Source of the DNA: Acidobacteriota bacterium
GTDB taxonomy: Bacteria > Acidobacteriota > Terriglobia > Bryobacterales > Bryobacteraceae
DNA length: 64,000 bases
Assembly: GCA_017307505.1 (NCBI GenBank)
Contig: JAFKEE010000054.1
Span: 1 to 64,000 of the forward strand
Direction: 5' to 3'
The notes beneath the pieces were generated by a model. It had not been told where the DNA came from, searched no databases, and saw nothing but the letters and a program-made list of their open reading frames with translations. Below are positions 33,697-42,585 of the stretch, piece by piece. The first letter of the stretch is position 1. Every line of letters starts with the position of its first letter. The position numbers and the translations under genes are program-made.

Positions 33697-35208
33697 CACC
33701 AGTTCCTCGACCGGCGCTTCACGGCGCGGCAGAGGGAACTGATCCAATTCGACAAAACCGTTTGAAATCAGGCTGTGCATGACGGCACAGAAGTGCTCGA
33801 ACGTGACACCGGGGCCGACGACATCCTGCGCGCGCAGCTCGTCGAAGATTTCGCCGGTTGTCTTCTGGCCGTTACATTCGCCTACCAGCACGGCCAGCCA
33901 GGCCTCGGCGTTGGCGGTGAAGACAAATGGATACTTGGCGCGCAGGCGATAGCGGGCCGGTTCCAGACCATTCGGTCCCGGCTTGTGCACGACCTCGAGT
34001 TCCATTTCCGGCGCCAGATGGGGCCGAGTGCGCTTCAGAGCAGCGGGCATCGAGGGCTGGATGGCCAGCTTCTCCCAGCCGCGAACCCACTCCACGGCCT
34101 CTCCCCAAACCGTTTCGGCCTTCATACAGCGGGCCGTCGCCACGCGACGTGGCTGCTCTACCCGCTCGATGACCACAGTGCCGTAGAAGAGCGCGGTCAC
34201 TTTCAACCGTTCAAAGAGTTCGGAGCGCGGACCCAGCTCGCCCAGCTTGCCCTTCGCTTTGACGACGGCTTCCAGCACCACCGACGGACGTTTGCCAATC
34301 TCGGTGGCCACCAGGAGTACATCGAATTCGCCGCTGGACGCGCCCAACCACTTGCGGATGCGTTCCTCCAGCTTCTCGCCTTCCCTATCGGTGGCTGTGG
34401 TGACGCAGTACAACCGCCCACCGGGCTTGAGGTACTTTGGCAGGTCTTCGACGATCCGCCGGAAGATCTGTTCGCCATCCTCGCCGCCATCCCGGAAGAG
34501 CATATGCTTCTTGCCGTCCGGAACATAAGGCGGATGGGCCACGATGCAGTCGAACTGGAGGCCATCCACGGCGCCGAAGAGGTCGCCCTGGACACCGACC
34601 ACCTGTTCCAGCCCATTCAGTTTGGCGTTGAAATTAGAGTAGTGGACCGAGCGGGCGCCGAGGTCAGCGGCATAGACGCGCTTAGCTCCGCGGGTCGCGG
34701 CCAGCAGGCCTGCAATGCCCGTCCCACAACAGATGTCGAGAAAATCCTCGCCTGGATCTTTAGGTTGTATCGAAAGGAAACGGCCGGTGTTCTCGGTGAT
34801 CGCCGCATACACGAGATCCTCCGGCAGATCTTCGCCGACTAGGTTGGTGCGGTCCGAGACCACATACAGGCCGGCGACCGGGTACAGCAGAACTGTCGCC
34901 TTCCAGCCCGAGTCGCCCTTGCGGCGTACCACGTCAAGTTCAGAAAGGAGTTCCAGCAGGCGGGCGGGGAGATTGGCGAGGAGGACCGATTCCTCTACCG
35001 TGACTTCGTCCATGAGCAGCCGGATGAGAGCGTCCAGCGCGTCGTTGACCTCGGGGCCTGTGGGCCGACCCTCCTTCAGATCCTTAAATTCGTAAATTGT
35101 CTTGGATCCGGTGCGCTGGCAGACCGCGTCTTCCGAATATCCAAGGCTCCTCAGGCCCTCCCGTAACTCCGCAAACTGACCGGGAGTGCCGACCTTCAAT
35201 GGGACCAT
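33691..35208 (-). CDS. SAM-dependent methyltransferase at T6SS locus
   Basis: This 505-residue protein has a central class I methyltransferase domain. The SAM motif is DICCGTGIAGLLAA and the motif IV is VAHPPYVPDG, close to the (N/D)PPY of HemK/RsmC-type enzymes that methylate Gln or base nitrogens, but with His first. A long N-terminal region precedes it, and the C-terminus (FTANAEAWLAVLVGECNGQK to SNGFVELDQF) resembles a small winged-helix/PqqD-like domain. The ATG at 35208 is chosen because GAGGAG lies 6 bases upstream; the longer frame adds 56 residues. It lies between tssB and tssK1 and could modify a T6SS component, which is speculation. Confidence 0.78.
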   Translation of the reverse strand: MVPLKVGTPGQFAELREGLRSLGYSEDAVCQRTGSKTIYEFKDLKEGRPTGPEVNDALDALIRLLMDEVTVEESVLLANLPARLLELLSELDVVRRKGDSGWKATVLLYPVAGLYVVSDRTNLVGEDLPEDLVYAAITENTGRFLSIQPKDPGEDFLDICCGTGIAGLLAATRGAKRVYAADLGARSVHYSNFNAKLNGLEQVVGVQGDLFGAVDGLQFDCIVAHPPYVPDGKKHMLFRDGGEDGEQIFRRIVEDLPKYLKPGGRLYCVTTATDREGEKLEERIRKWLGASSGEFDVLLVATEIGKRPSVVLEAVVKAKGKLGELGPRSELFERLKVTALFYGTVVIERVEQPRRVATARCMKAETVWGEAVEWVRGWEKLAIQPSMPAALKRTRPHLAPEMELEVVHKPGPNGLEPARYRLRAKYPFVFTANAEAWLAVLVGECNGQKTTGEIFDELRAQDVVGPGVTFEHFCAVMHSLISNGFVELDQFPLPRREAPVEELVH

Positions 35209-35239
35209 CCGCTGCTCCTCCGAAGAACCGCTGTTGGAC

Positions 35240-35245
35240 AGTATA
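35240..35245 (-). promoter_or_regulatory. -10 box of the methyltransferase gene
   Basis: On the minus strand TATACT lies about 25 bases before the SD-ATG unit at 35208, with a TTGCTC 17 bases further upstream as a weak -35. This placement supports the 35208 start. Confidence 0.45.
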
Positions 35246-35399
35246 CTCAATGCCGCGCCAAGAGCAAATGCCCTATTTTCTATGTCTTTGGGAGTTCTAT
35301 ACTTGAATATCCGATTAAGGTACGAAATCCTACCGCCATCCTTCTTTTTTGCACCCGCCCCTGTGCGTTCCACCATTCCTCTGGTACCTTGAGATCCAG

Positions 35400-36755
35400 A
35401 TGCATCGCCTGGAACCCGTCGTCTGGACTAAAGGGACCATCCTCAACGCCCAACATTTGCAGCTTCAGGACCGCTACCTGGAGGACTCGCTTCGCTTCCG
35501 CCTGAACGCCACCCAGTTCCAGCCATGGGGCTTCACGAAGCTGAGGATCGACGATGAAGCGCTGGCCGCCGGCATTATCAATCTGACGCAGGCGTCCGGC
35601 ATCTTCCCGGATGGCCTGCTTTTTGACGTGCCGGAGTTGGATCCGGGCCCTCCGCCGAAGCCGATCGGGGCGAATTTTGGGCCGGAAGATACCAAGCTGG
35701 ACTTTTGCCTGGCCATCCCCCACTACCGGGAACGCGGCATCAATGTTGCCGGACTCCAGAGACAGGTGGATGCGCGCTACCGGGCGGAGATCGCCATGGT
35801 CAGCGACGAGAACACGGGCCGTTCCGAAAAACCCGTCACCCTGGCCCGGAAGAATCTGCGGATCATTGTGGAAGGCGAGAGCGTCGAGGGCATGTCCACG
35901 ATTCCCGTGGGGCGCATCCTGCGTACCCCCGCCGGCCTGTTTGAACTCGACTCGCGGTGCGTGCCGCCGCTGCTCGACTTCCACGCCAACGACTATCTTT
36001 CCGCGATCGCCCGCCGCCTGGTGGAGATTCTCTCTGCCCGCAGCGATGCCCTTTCCGGTTTGCGCCGGCAGAAGAACCAGAGCCTGGCGGACTTTACGGC
36101 TTCCGACATCGCCAGTTTCTGGCTGCTCTATACAGTGAACTCGGCCCTGCCGATCTTCCAGCACCTGCATGCCGCTCCGGGGATCCATCCGGAGCTGATT
36201 TATAGAGAGATGCTGGCGCTGGCGGGCGCTTTGACCGCGTTTTCGACCAAACTGCAGCCACGCAACCTGCCGATTTACGACCACGAGAACCTGGGCGCCT
36301 GTTTTACCGAACTGGACGAGGCGCTGCGGATGCTGCTGACCACCGTGGTGCCCAGCAACTTCGTGTCACTGCCGTTGAAGCAGGTGCAGCCGTCCATCTA
36401 TGCCACCAGCATCGATCGCGACGACTATTTCAAGAACACGCGGATGTACCTGGCCATCCAGGCAGAGACGAACCAGGCGGAACTGATCCGCCGGACTCCG
36501 CAACTGGTGAAGATCTGCTCGGCCGACTACATCGAGCACCTGGTGCAGACCGCACTGCCGGGCATTCCGCTGCGGCACGTCCCTGCCCCGCCGAGTTCGA
36601 TCCCGGTGAAGTTGAACTACAACTATTTCAGCCTGGAGCAGAAGGGCGGTCCGTATGAGGCCGTTGTGCGGGCCCGGAACCTGGCGGCATACGTCCCGGC
36701 CGATCTGCCGAATCCGCAGATGGAATTGATCATCCTGCTGCCCAAGGCGGATTAG
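35400..36755 (+). CDS. tssK: T6SS baseplate protein TssK, copy 1 (divergent)
   Basis: This is a 451-residue TssK/ImpJ/VasE. The N-terminal landmark is altered: VVWTKGTILNAQHLQLQDRY instead of the usual W-x-EGM-x-L-x-P-xHFQ. Later blocks are conserved: SGIFPDGLLFDVP, IASFWLLYTVNSALP, RNLPIYDHENLGACF and VPADLPNPQMELIILLP. TssK joins the baseplate to the TssJLM membrane complex. The ATG at 35400 starts the recognisable domain. It is divergent from the methyltransferase gene and overlaps the convergent MFS gene by 4 bases. A second tssK is at 47444. Confidence 0.9.
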   Translation: MHRLEPVVWTKGTILNAQHLQLQDRYLEDSLRFRLNATQFQPWGFTKLRIDDEALAAGIINLTQASGIFPDGLLFDVPELDPGPPPKPIGANFGPEDTKLDFCLAIPHYRERGINVAGLQRQVDARYRAEIAMVSDENTGRSEKPVTLARKNLRIIVEGESVEGMSTIPVGRILRTPAGLFELDSRCVPPLLDFHANDYLSAIARRLVEILSARSDALSGLRRQKNQSLADFTASDIASFWLLYTVNSALPIFQHLHAAPGIHPELIYREMLALAGALTAFSTKLQPRNLPIYDHENLGACFTELDEALRMLLTTVVPSNFVSLPLKQVQPSIYATSIDRDDYFKNTRMYLAIQAETNQAELIRRTPQLVKICSADYIEHLVQTALPGIPLRHVPAPPSSIPVKLNYNYFSLEQKGGPYEAVVRARNLAAYVPADLPNPQMELIILLPKAD

Positions 36756-38026
36756 GCGGCGGACTCCGGCGCGGGCTGGACGGATGGGGCGCCTGACTCC
36801 ATCTCAAATCCGCTGGGGTGGACAACCGGCGGAGGAAGCGGCAGAAGCGCCAGCGCGAAGCGCCCGGCCAGGATGCAGGCGAAGGTAAAAAGCAGGGGTA
36901 CGGAGTAGCTGCCGAAGGTGGTCCAGAGCAGAGAGACGAGGTAGGGCCACCAGGTCTGGCCCACCGTGTTCACAGGGACGATGATGCCCATCACCCTGGG
37001 CAGGGATTTCGGCCCGAAGTAGTCGGCCACCAGGAGCGGAACGACAACGAAGTCCACACTCATGCCAAAGCCGAAGGCGGCTCCAAAGTACAGGTACCGT
37101 CCGCCGGACGGCGTCAGGAAATAAAGGATTGGCATGGCGGCCGCCATCAGGGTGAAGGCGGCGGTGATCACGTGGCGTTTGGGGTAGCGATCGGCGGCCC
37201 AGGCGAAAGCGAAGCGCGCCAGAGCCATGAAGGCCAGCATGACCAGGATCGTCCAGCCGAAGACCTGATCCAACTCGGCCTGGTTCCGGTAGCCGGCCTC
37301 CTGGAAGATGAGTTTCAGGTGCTGCGTCACGCCCGCGACTCCGCCCACGGCGATGGTGCTGCCCGTGAGCAGGAGCCAGAAGCCCCGGTTCAAGGGGGCG
37401 CCGCCCCGCGGGTGGAATTGCGCGGCCGGGTGGAGAGGCTCGACTTTGGGGAAGGCTCTGAGGGCGAGCGGGACGGCCAGCAATACCGAAAGACCGATGA
37501 CCAGGAGGGCGGTGCGAAATCCGAATGCCAGCGTCAGCGGGCGGGCGAGGCAGAGGACGGAGAGAGCGCCGAAGAGGCTGATGCCGAAATAGGCGATGGC
37601 CATGGCCGAGCCTCGATGGTGCAGGAACGTGCGGGTGAGCAGGATCTGGTGCGACAGCGGCCCCGCCAGGGTCCAACCTGTCATATAGAGGATCCAGAGA
37701 AAGTAGTATTCCGCCAGCGTGCCGCCCATCCGTCCGAAGCCGGCGAGGGCTGCCGCGCAGATGACGGAGCCCCAGAGGATGGCCGTACGGGGCGGGCAGC
37801 GCCGGACGACCAGCGGTCCGGCAATCAGAGTGACCAGGGTCCCGATGGGCAGCCCGAGGATCACGGAGGAGCGGGACCAACCGAAACCGCCCTGGCTGAG
37901 GGGGTGTTCGAAATAGTCGTAGAAGTACGGCAGCCCATAATAAGGGACGCCGACCACCAGACCAAGAATCAGGCCCGAGGCGATCGCCACACTCCAGGGA
38001 GCCTCGCCGCTGGTGCGCCCGCTCAT
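36752..38026 (-). CDS. MFS transporter
   Basis: This is a 424-residue transporter with about 12 hydrophobic helices. It has a GW-S...LGLPIGTLVTLIAG entry and a second-half motif ARFAFAWAADRYPKRH equivalent to the G-x-x-x-D-R-x-x-R/K loop of the superfamily. The overall pattern is like the monocarboxylate/oxalate-formate antiporter group. The C-terminal tail is Pro-rich. It is not part of the secretion machinery as far as can be seen; its 3' end overlaps tssK1 by 4 bases in convergent orientation. The substrate is unknown. Confidence 0.85.
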   Translation of the reverse strand: MSGRTSGEAPWSVAIASGLILGLVVGVPYYGLPYFYDYFEHPLSQGGFGWSRSSVILGLPIGTLVTLIAGPLVVRRCPPRTAILWGSVICAAALAGFGRMGGTLAEYYFLWILYMTGWTLAGPLSHQILLTRTFLHHRGSAMAIAYFGISLFGALSVLCLARPLTLAFGFRTALLVIGLSVLLAVPLALRAFPKVEPLHPAAQFHPRGGAPLNRGFWLLLTGSTIAVGGVAGVTQHLKLIFQEAGYRNQAELDQVFGWTILVMLAFMALARFAFAWAADRYPKRHVITAAFTLMAAAMPILYFLTPSGGRYLYFGAAFGFGMSVDFVVVPLLVADYFGPKSLPRVMGIIVPVNTVGQTWWPYLVSLLWTTFGSYSVPLLFTFACILAGRFALALLPLPPPVVHPSGFEMESGAPSVQPAPESAA

Positions 38027-38121
38027 GCGTCCTGGGCCTTCCCGTCCGCGCCGGCTGCCATGGAGGATTGCACAGAGTGCATCTCCTTATGTTCGGCCAG
38101 GAACCCGGCAGGGTCCAATAC

Positions 38122-38150
38122 CACTTCCGGTATGGCAGGATAACCGGAAG
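38122..38150. terminator. Inverted repeat between ADOP and MFS genes
   Basis: ACTTCCGGT (38122-38130) and ACCGGAAGT (38142-38150) form a perfect 9-bp stem with an 11-base loop. It lies 41 bases past the permease stop codon and about 95 bases before the MFS start, so it could be a terminator or an MFS operator. Confidence 0.45.
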
Positions 38151-38190
38151 TTATGAAGGAGGCTGGCAGCAGCGGGGAGCTGTGCAGAGC

Positions 38191-40686
38191 CTACTCGTGC
38201 TGCAAGGCCTGGCTCGGATTGATGCGGAGAGCGCGCCGGCCCGGGGCCAGGATCGCCAGCGCCACCACAGCGATGAAGAAGACGATTGCGAGGAGGTAGG
38301 CCAGCGGATCGAAGAGCCTGACGCCGGCCATGGCGGGGATGCCGGCGCGAAGGATCCGGGCCGCGGCCGCTGCGCCAAGTGCTCCGAGGATGAACCCGAC
38401 CGCGAGAGGGCGGTTCATGGGCGCCAGGATGGCTCGCACCACCTGGGTGGAACGAGCACCCAGCGCAATGCGGAGGCCGATCTCCCGGGTGCGCTGCGCG
38501 ACGGTGTAGCCGGCCAGTCCGGCCAAGCCAATCGCCGAAAGCAAGGCAGCCACGGCGCCAAGAATCGTGATCACGGCCAGGGCGCGGGAGAGCTTGCCCA
38601 TTTCCCGGTCGAAGGAGTCGGTCACCACTTCCACGGTAGGCTGCAGGCGGGGATCCAGCGCGCGGGCCGCTTCCTGCAAGCGCCGGACTGAGTTGTGGGG
38701 ATCGCCGGAGACTCGCAATAACAGGACGGACTCAGGGGCTTGCGAAGAGGTGCGAGGAAGGTAGAACTCCAGGGGTTCGGGATTGCCGATGTCGGTGGTC
38801 GACGCATTGCGAACGATTCCGACCACGATGGGTCCCTTCGTGTCCCACGGCAGCGGTTTGCCGAGGGCCTCTCCATTGGGCCAGAGGACGTGTTCCGCGG
38901 CTTCGCTGACCAGGGCCACACCCGTTTCACCGGGCAGCAGGTTGCGGCCGCGGGCGAGACGCAGCCCCATGGTATCGAGGAAGCCCGGATCCACATGGTT
39001 GCCGGCGAACTGCCGGCCCTGCCAGGCGGAGCCCATGTGAAGGTTGCCCCAGGGCGCCAGCCAGGCCGTGGAGACAGCTCTGGCGTCGGGGAGTTCAGCC
39101 GCGCGGGCGCGTAGAAAATCCAGATAAGCTCCGGCCGCGGCATCCTGATAGCCGTGCGCTTTCAGTCCGGGAGAGACCCAGAGCAGATGGCCGTGGTCAA
39201 AGCCGGGTTCGTTGGCGGCCAACTGCCGGCGTCCACTGACCAGCAGGCTGGAAATAACAAGGAGCAGACAACTGGCGGCGACCTGCGCGGTGAGAAAGAT
39301 GGTGCGCGCCCGACCCGCGTGCGGGACAAGGCTGGTCAGCCGGAGAGCGGGTGGCAGGCCGAAGACCAAAGCGGCGATCAGCGCGACGGCGAAAGTGGCC
39401 GCGATGGCTCGCCAGTCCGGCAGGGTGCCGGAACCGGGGTTGTGTTCGAGTTGGATGACCGCGAGTACGGCGCTGCTGAACAGCAGGCCGCAGGCGCCGC
39501 TGAGGAGAGCCAGCAGGAGAGACTCCGTGAACAACTGGCGCACGACCCGCATGCGTCCGGCGCCCAGCGCCATGCGGATGCGGATTTCCCGTTCCCGGGC
39601 CACACCGCGTGCCAGAACCAGCGTGCCCAGGTTGGCGCAGGCGGCCACGAGAAGCAGCACGACGAGGGCCGCCGCGGTCAGCAGGACTTGGAACTCCTGG
39701 CTGTTGGTCGAGACTTCAAGGACGGGCCGGGCGTCGAGATACTCGCCCGCGGAGACATGGCCCGGCTGGAGTTCACGCAACCGGGCCGCGAGGGCCAGAG
39801 TCTCCTGCTGGGCAGCCTGCGGAGAAACGCCGGAGTGGAGACGGGCATAGACGTCGAGCGCTGAGTTCCAGTCGCTGAGCAGCGTGCTGCCCTCCACCAC
39901 ATACGGCTGGCGGGCGAGAGGAATCCAGATATCGTCGGTGCCTTTGACCGAACGTGGCAGGATGCCCACGACGCGCAGCCACTTGCCGTTCACACGCACG
40001 GGCCGGCCGATCACCGCGGGATCGGCGCCAAACCGGCGCTGCCAGAAAAGCTCGCCCAACAGAGCCACGGGCTCGGAATCGGGGCGCTCATCGTTGGGAG
40101 TATACAGGCGGCCGAAAGGCGTGGCGATGCCGAATTCCGGGAAGTAGTTGGAAGTCGTGAAGGCGAGGTGGACCTGCTCCGCGGCACCGTTCTGCCCTGG
40201 TTCGCCCAGTGTAGCGGCCTGGCGATCGAGAACGCCGATGATCTCACGGAACGATTTCGCCTGGGCGCGGTAAAAGGCCAGCTGCGGATAAGGCAGATTG
40301 GTGATGTAGACGCCCGGTGCACGTCGGGTGAGATGAACCAGCGTGTCCGGGTCTGGCGCGGAGCCGCCATGGAGGTCGGCCAGAACGGCCCGGAAGGCGG
40401 TGAGCGGGACTCCGATGCCCAGAGCCAGCACCAGCATGGCGGTGAGCGTAAAGCCGCGGGCATTGCGCAGCACGCGGGCGCCGTAGGTGAGGTCCTGGCG
40501 CAGGCGGTCCAACCAGCCCCAGCCCCATACTTCGCGCGTGTCCTCGCGCAGGCGCAACTCGTCGCCGAAAGAGATTTGGCGCTCGGGCGGAAGCTGCTCG
40601 CGATGATAGGCCATCTCCTCGGCCATTTCCCGTTCCAGACGCCGGCGGTTCCAGAGATAGGAGAGGCGTCGAAGCATTTCTCTCAT
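38191..40686 (-). CDS. ADOP-family permease (duplicated MacB/FtsX)
   Basis: This is an 831-residue protein. It has a soluble N-terminal prefix (RRRLEREMAEEMAYHREQLP), a first membrane helix (GFTLTAMLVLALGIGV), a MacB-like periplasmic core, three FtsX helices, a second core and three more helices ending NPSQALQHE. This is the Acidobacterial duplicated orphan permease layout, which lacks its own ATPase subunit. The prefix plus duplicated cores fit the usual length of about 800 residues. The PadR gene 9 bases upstream is the standard partner and likely regulator. The exported substrate is unknown. Confidence 0.9.
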   Translation of the reverse strand: MREMLRRLSYLWNRRRLEREMAEEMAYHREQLPPERQISFGDELRLREDTREVWGWGWLDRLRQDLTYGARVLRNARGFTLTAMLVLALGIGVPLTAFRAVLADLHGGSAPDPDTLVHLTRRAPGVYITNLPYPQLAFYRAQAKSFREIIGVLDRQAATLGEPGQNGAAEQVHLAFTTSNYFPEFGIATPFGRLYTPNDERPDSEPVALLGELFWQRRFGADPAVIGRPVRVNGKWLRVVGILPRSVKGTDDIWIPLARQPYVVEGSTLLSDWNSALDVYARLHSGVSPQAAQQETLALAARLRELQPGHVSAGEYLDARPVLEVSTNSQEFQVLLTAAALVVLLLVAACANLGTLVLARGVAREREIRIRMALGAGRMRVVRQLFTESLLLALLSGACGLLFSSAVLAVIQLEHNPGSGTLPDWRAIAATFAVALIAALVFGLPPALRLTSLVPHAGRARTIFLTAQVAASCLLLVISSLLVSGRRQLAANEPGFDHGHLLWVSPGLKAHGYQDAAAGAYLDFLRARAAELPDARAVSTAWLAPWGNLHMGSAWQGRQFAGNHVDPGFLDTMGLRLARGRNLLPGETGVALVSEAAEHVLWPNGEALGKPLPWDTKGPIVVGIVRNASTTDIGNPEPLEFYLPRTSSQAPESVLLLRVSGDPHNSVRRLQEAARALDPRLQPTVEVVTDSFDREMGKLSRALAVITILGAVAALLSAIGLAGLAGYTVAQRTREIGLRIALGARSTQVVRAILAPMNRPLAVGFILGALGAAAAARILRAGIPAMAGVRLFDPLAYLLAIVFFIAVVALAILAPGRRALRINPSQALQHE

Positions 40687-40695
40687 GCGGGCTCC

Positions 40696-41022
40696 TTACG
40701 CAAGCTTGAGGACCGATTGGATGGCCCGGGTGACGTCGTCGTAGCCTGCCCGCTCGATGGCCAGTTGCTTCCGGCCCGCGGCCGTCAGGCTGTAAGAACG
40801 AACGCGGCGTTTGGTTTCGGAAAGGCCCCATTCCGCCTCGACCCAGCCTTTCATGAGCATCTTCTGCAGAGCGGGGTAGAGCGAGCCCTCCTCCACCTGG
40901 AGAGCGTCCTGGGAGAGTTGGCCGATGCGCTGGGCGATGGCATAGCCATGCAGAGGGCCCGCCTCCAGGACACGCAGGACAAGAAGAATCAGGGTTCCGG
41001 GCACAAGTTCCAATTTCGGCAT
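40696..41022 (-). CDS. PadR-family transcriptional regulator
   Basis: This is a 108-residue PadR winged-helix protein: LVPGTLILLVLRVLEAGPLH, GYAIAQRIGQLS, EEGSLYPALQKMLMKGWVEA and RVRSYSLTAAGRKQL. An ATG at 41022 is preferred; a GTG 6 bases upstream is possible. It is co-transcribed with the ADOP permease and probably represses this unit through the repeat at 41036-41055. Confidence 0.93.
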   Translation of the reverse strand: MPKLELVPGTLILLVLRVLEAGPLHGYAIAQRIGQLSQDALQVEEGSLYPALQKMLMKGWVEAEWGLSETKRRVRSYSLTAAGRKQLAIERAGYDDVTRAIQSVLKLA

Positions 41023-41035
41023 AGGCACAGGCAGC

Positions 41036-41055
41036 CTACGTATAGACTACCTATG
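41036..41055 (-). promoter_or_regulatory. Probable PadR operator/promoter
   Basis: CTACGTATA (41036-41044) and CTACCTATG (41047-41055) form a direct repeat with a period of 11 bases, one helical turn. On the minus strand TATACG inside it could serve as the -10 box. It begins 14 bases before the regulator ATG, consistent with autoregulation. Confidence 0.5.
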
Positions 41056-41131
41056 CCTTCCTGGCGCGTCAATCCTGGAATGCCGGACGCGTCGATTTGT
41101 TACGTCCGCGGCAGCATCGATGGGCGCGCCA

Positions 41132-41758
41132 TCAATAAAGAGTGGTGCGGATGCGTTCCGGCAAGGCCGCGTCGTAGGCCGCGCCGCCCTCCTCGCCCGC
41201 GGTGGCATCGGCGAGCATGGCGCCGGCGGTGGGCACATCGCCGGGCGTGCGGAACAGCGAAGGATCCCACAACCGGCTGCGAATGATGGCCCGGGCGCAC
41301 TGGAACATGACGGTCTCAATCTGAAAGACGATCACGATCTTCGGCACGGAGCCGTGAACCAGGAAGGAATCGCAGAGCTCGCGATTGCGGCTGAGGAAGG
41401 CGTGCCCGTTGATGCGCAGGATTTCGGAGATGCCCGGGACGAGGAAGAGCAGGGCCGCGCGCGAATCGCTGACGAGGTTGCGGAGAGAATCGATGCGATT
41501 GTTGCCGCGGCGTTCGGGCAGCAGCAGGGTGGAGTCGTCGGCAATGCGAACAAACCCGGCGGCGTCGCCGCGCGGGGAGCAGTCGAGGCCGCGCGGTCCG
41601 CTGGTCGCGATGGTGAAGAAAGGCGAAGCCTCGATCATCCGGCGGTAGGAGGGTGTGAGTTGCCGGGTTACCTTACGAATCGAGGGGGAAGCAGGGGCGG
41701 AAAACATCGCGTCGAGTTCCGCCAGGTCCCGAATGGGGTCGGGCACAGGAAAGGGCAC
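41132..41758 (-). CDS. PPOX-type FMN flavoprotein
   Basis: This is a 208-residue pyridoxamine-5'-phosphate-oxidase-fold protein of the MSMEG_1061-like group. Landmarks are PFFTIATSGPRGLDCSPRGD, LLLPERRGNNRIDSLRNLV, AALLFLVPGISEILRINGHA and the C-terminal IVIVFQIETVMFQCARAIIR. It probably binds FMN or F420 and reduces a small molecule. The start is GTG at 41758. It follows the glycosyltransferase on the same strand by 34 bases. Confidence 0.87.
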   Translation of the reverse strand: MPFPVPDPIRDLAELDAMFSAPASPSIRKVTRQLTPSYRRMIEASPFFTIATSGPRGLDCSPRGDAAGFVRIADDSTLLLPERRGNNRIDSLRNLVSDSRAALLFLVPGISEILRINGHAFLSRNRELCDSFLVHGSVPKIVIVFQIETVMFQCARAIIRSRLWDPSLFRTPGDVPTAGAMLADATAGEEGGAAYDAALPERIRTTLY

Positions 41759-41792
41759 AATTTCATCCTATATCAGCGCTGGGAGGCAGACA

Positions 41793-42584
41793 CTACAGCT
41801 CGCCCTTCAGACGGAGCCGGAACAGGCGCCAGAGCTGGCGAAAGGAGTCTTTCAGTGCGGAGGAGCCCAGCCGGGGGCTGGGCGCGTGGTAGTGAATGGG
41901 CACCTCCGCCAGGCGCAGGTTCCGGCAGTAGGTCTTAATTTCCGTCTGGAAGAAATGAGCCCGCGAGTGGATGCCGCGCCGCAGGACATCCTCCAGCGCC
42001 TGGCGGGAGAAGAGCTCGAAGCCGCTGGTCATGTCGCTCAAGCGGGTGCCGAGCATCAGGTTGCTGAGAAATGTCCCTCCGCGACTGACGGCGTACCGCT
42101 TCAGCGAACCATCGGTCATCCGGCCGCCCGGCATGAACCGGCTGCCAAAGACGCAGTCGTGCCCACGGGCCATGGTTTCGAAGAACCGGGGAAGATCGGA
42201 GGGCTGGTGGCTGAAACCGGCGTCGATCTCGAGCACCCAATCGGCGCCGGAGGCCAGGGCTTCCCTGTAGCCGCGCACATAGGCGTCCACTACACAGCGG
42301 TTCTCCGGAGCCCAAATGACGCGCAACCGCGGCTCCGAACGGGCCAGGCGCTGCAGAATGTCGAGCGTGTTGTCGGTCGTGGCGCGATCGAGAATCGCGA
42401 AAAAAGTGGTTGTGCGGAAGCCTTCGCAGTGCGCCAGCACGGCGGTGACGAAGCGCTGCGCGTTGTCGCCCTCGTTCGCCATGGGACACGCCACGGCTAG
42501 TGCGATATCGGCGCGGCTGGCGGGCTTGGCGTCTGAGGTCAAACCGTGGCCGTCCTGACGAGGATTCGAAGGCAGCGGGTCCAC
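41793..42584 (-). CDS. Family 2 glycosyltransferase
   Basis: This is a 263-residue GT-A enzyme of the dolichyl-phosphate-mannose synthase type. It shows IALAVACPMANEGDNAQRFV, FAILDRATTDNTLDILQRLA, the metal/nucleotide region VLEIDAGFSHQPSDLPRF, then GSRFMPGGRM and MTSGFELFSRQALEDVL. It has no membrane helices. The GTG start at 42584 lies 1 base after the preceding membrane protein's stop codon, so the two are coupled. It probably makes a lipid-linked sugar donor for that membrane protein. Confidence 0.85.
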   Translation of the reverse strand: MDPLPSNPRQDGHGLTSDAKPASRADIALAVACPMANEGDNAQRFVTAVLAHCEGFRTTTFFAILDRATTDNTLDILQRLARSEPRLRVIWAPENRCVVDAYVRGYREALASGADWVLEIDAGFSHQPSDLPRFFETMARGHDCVFGSRFMPGGRMTDGSLKRYAVSRGGTFLSNLMLGTRLSDMTSGFELFSRQALEDVLRRGIHSRAHFFQTEIKTYCRNLRLAEVPIHYHAPSPRLGSSALKDSFRQLWRLFRLRLKGEL

Positions 42585-42585
42585 C

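Noticed and set aside
35209-35376. 56-codon extension of the T6SS-locus methyltransferase
   Set aside because: ATG at 35208 has GAGGAG at ideal spacing and a -10 box just upstream.
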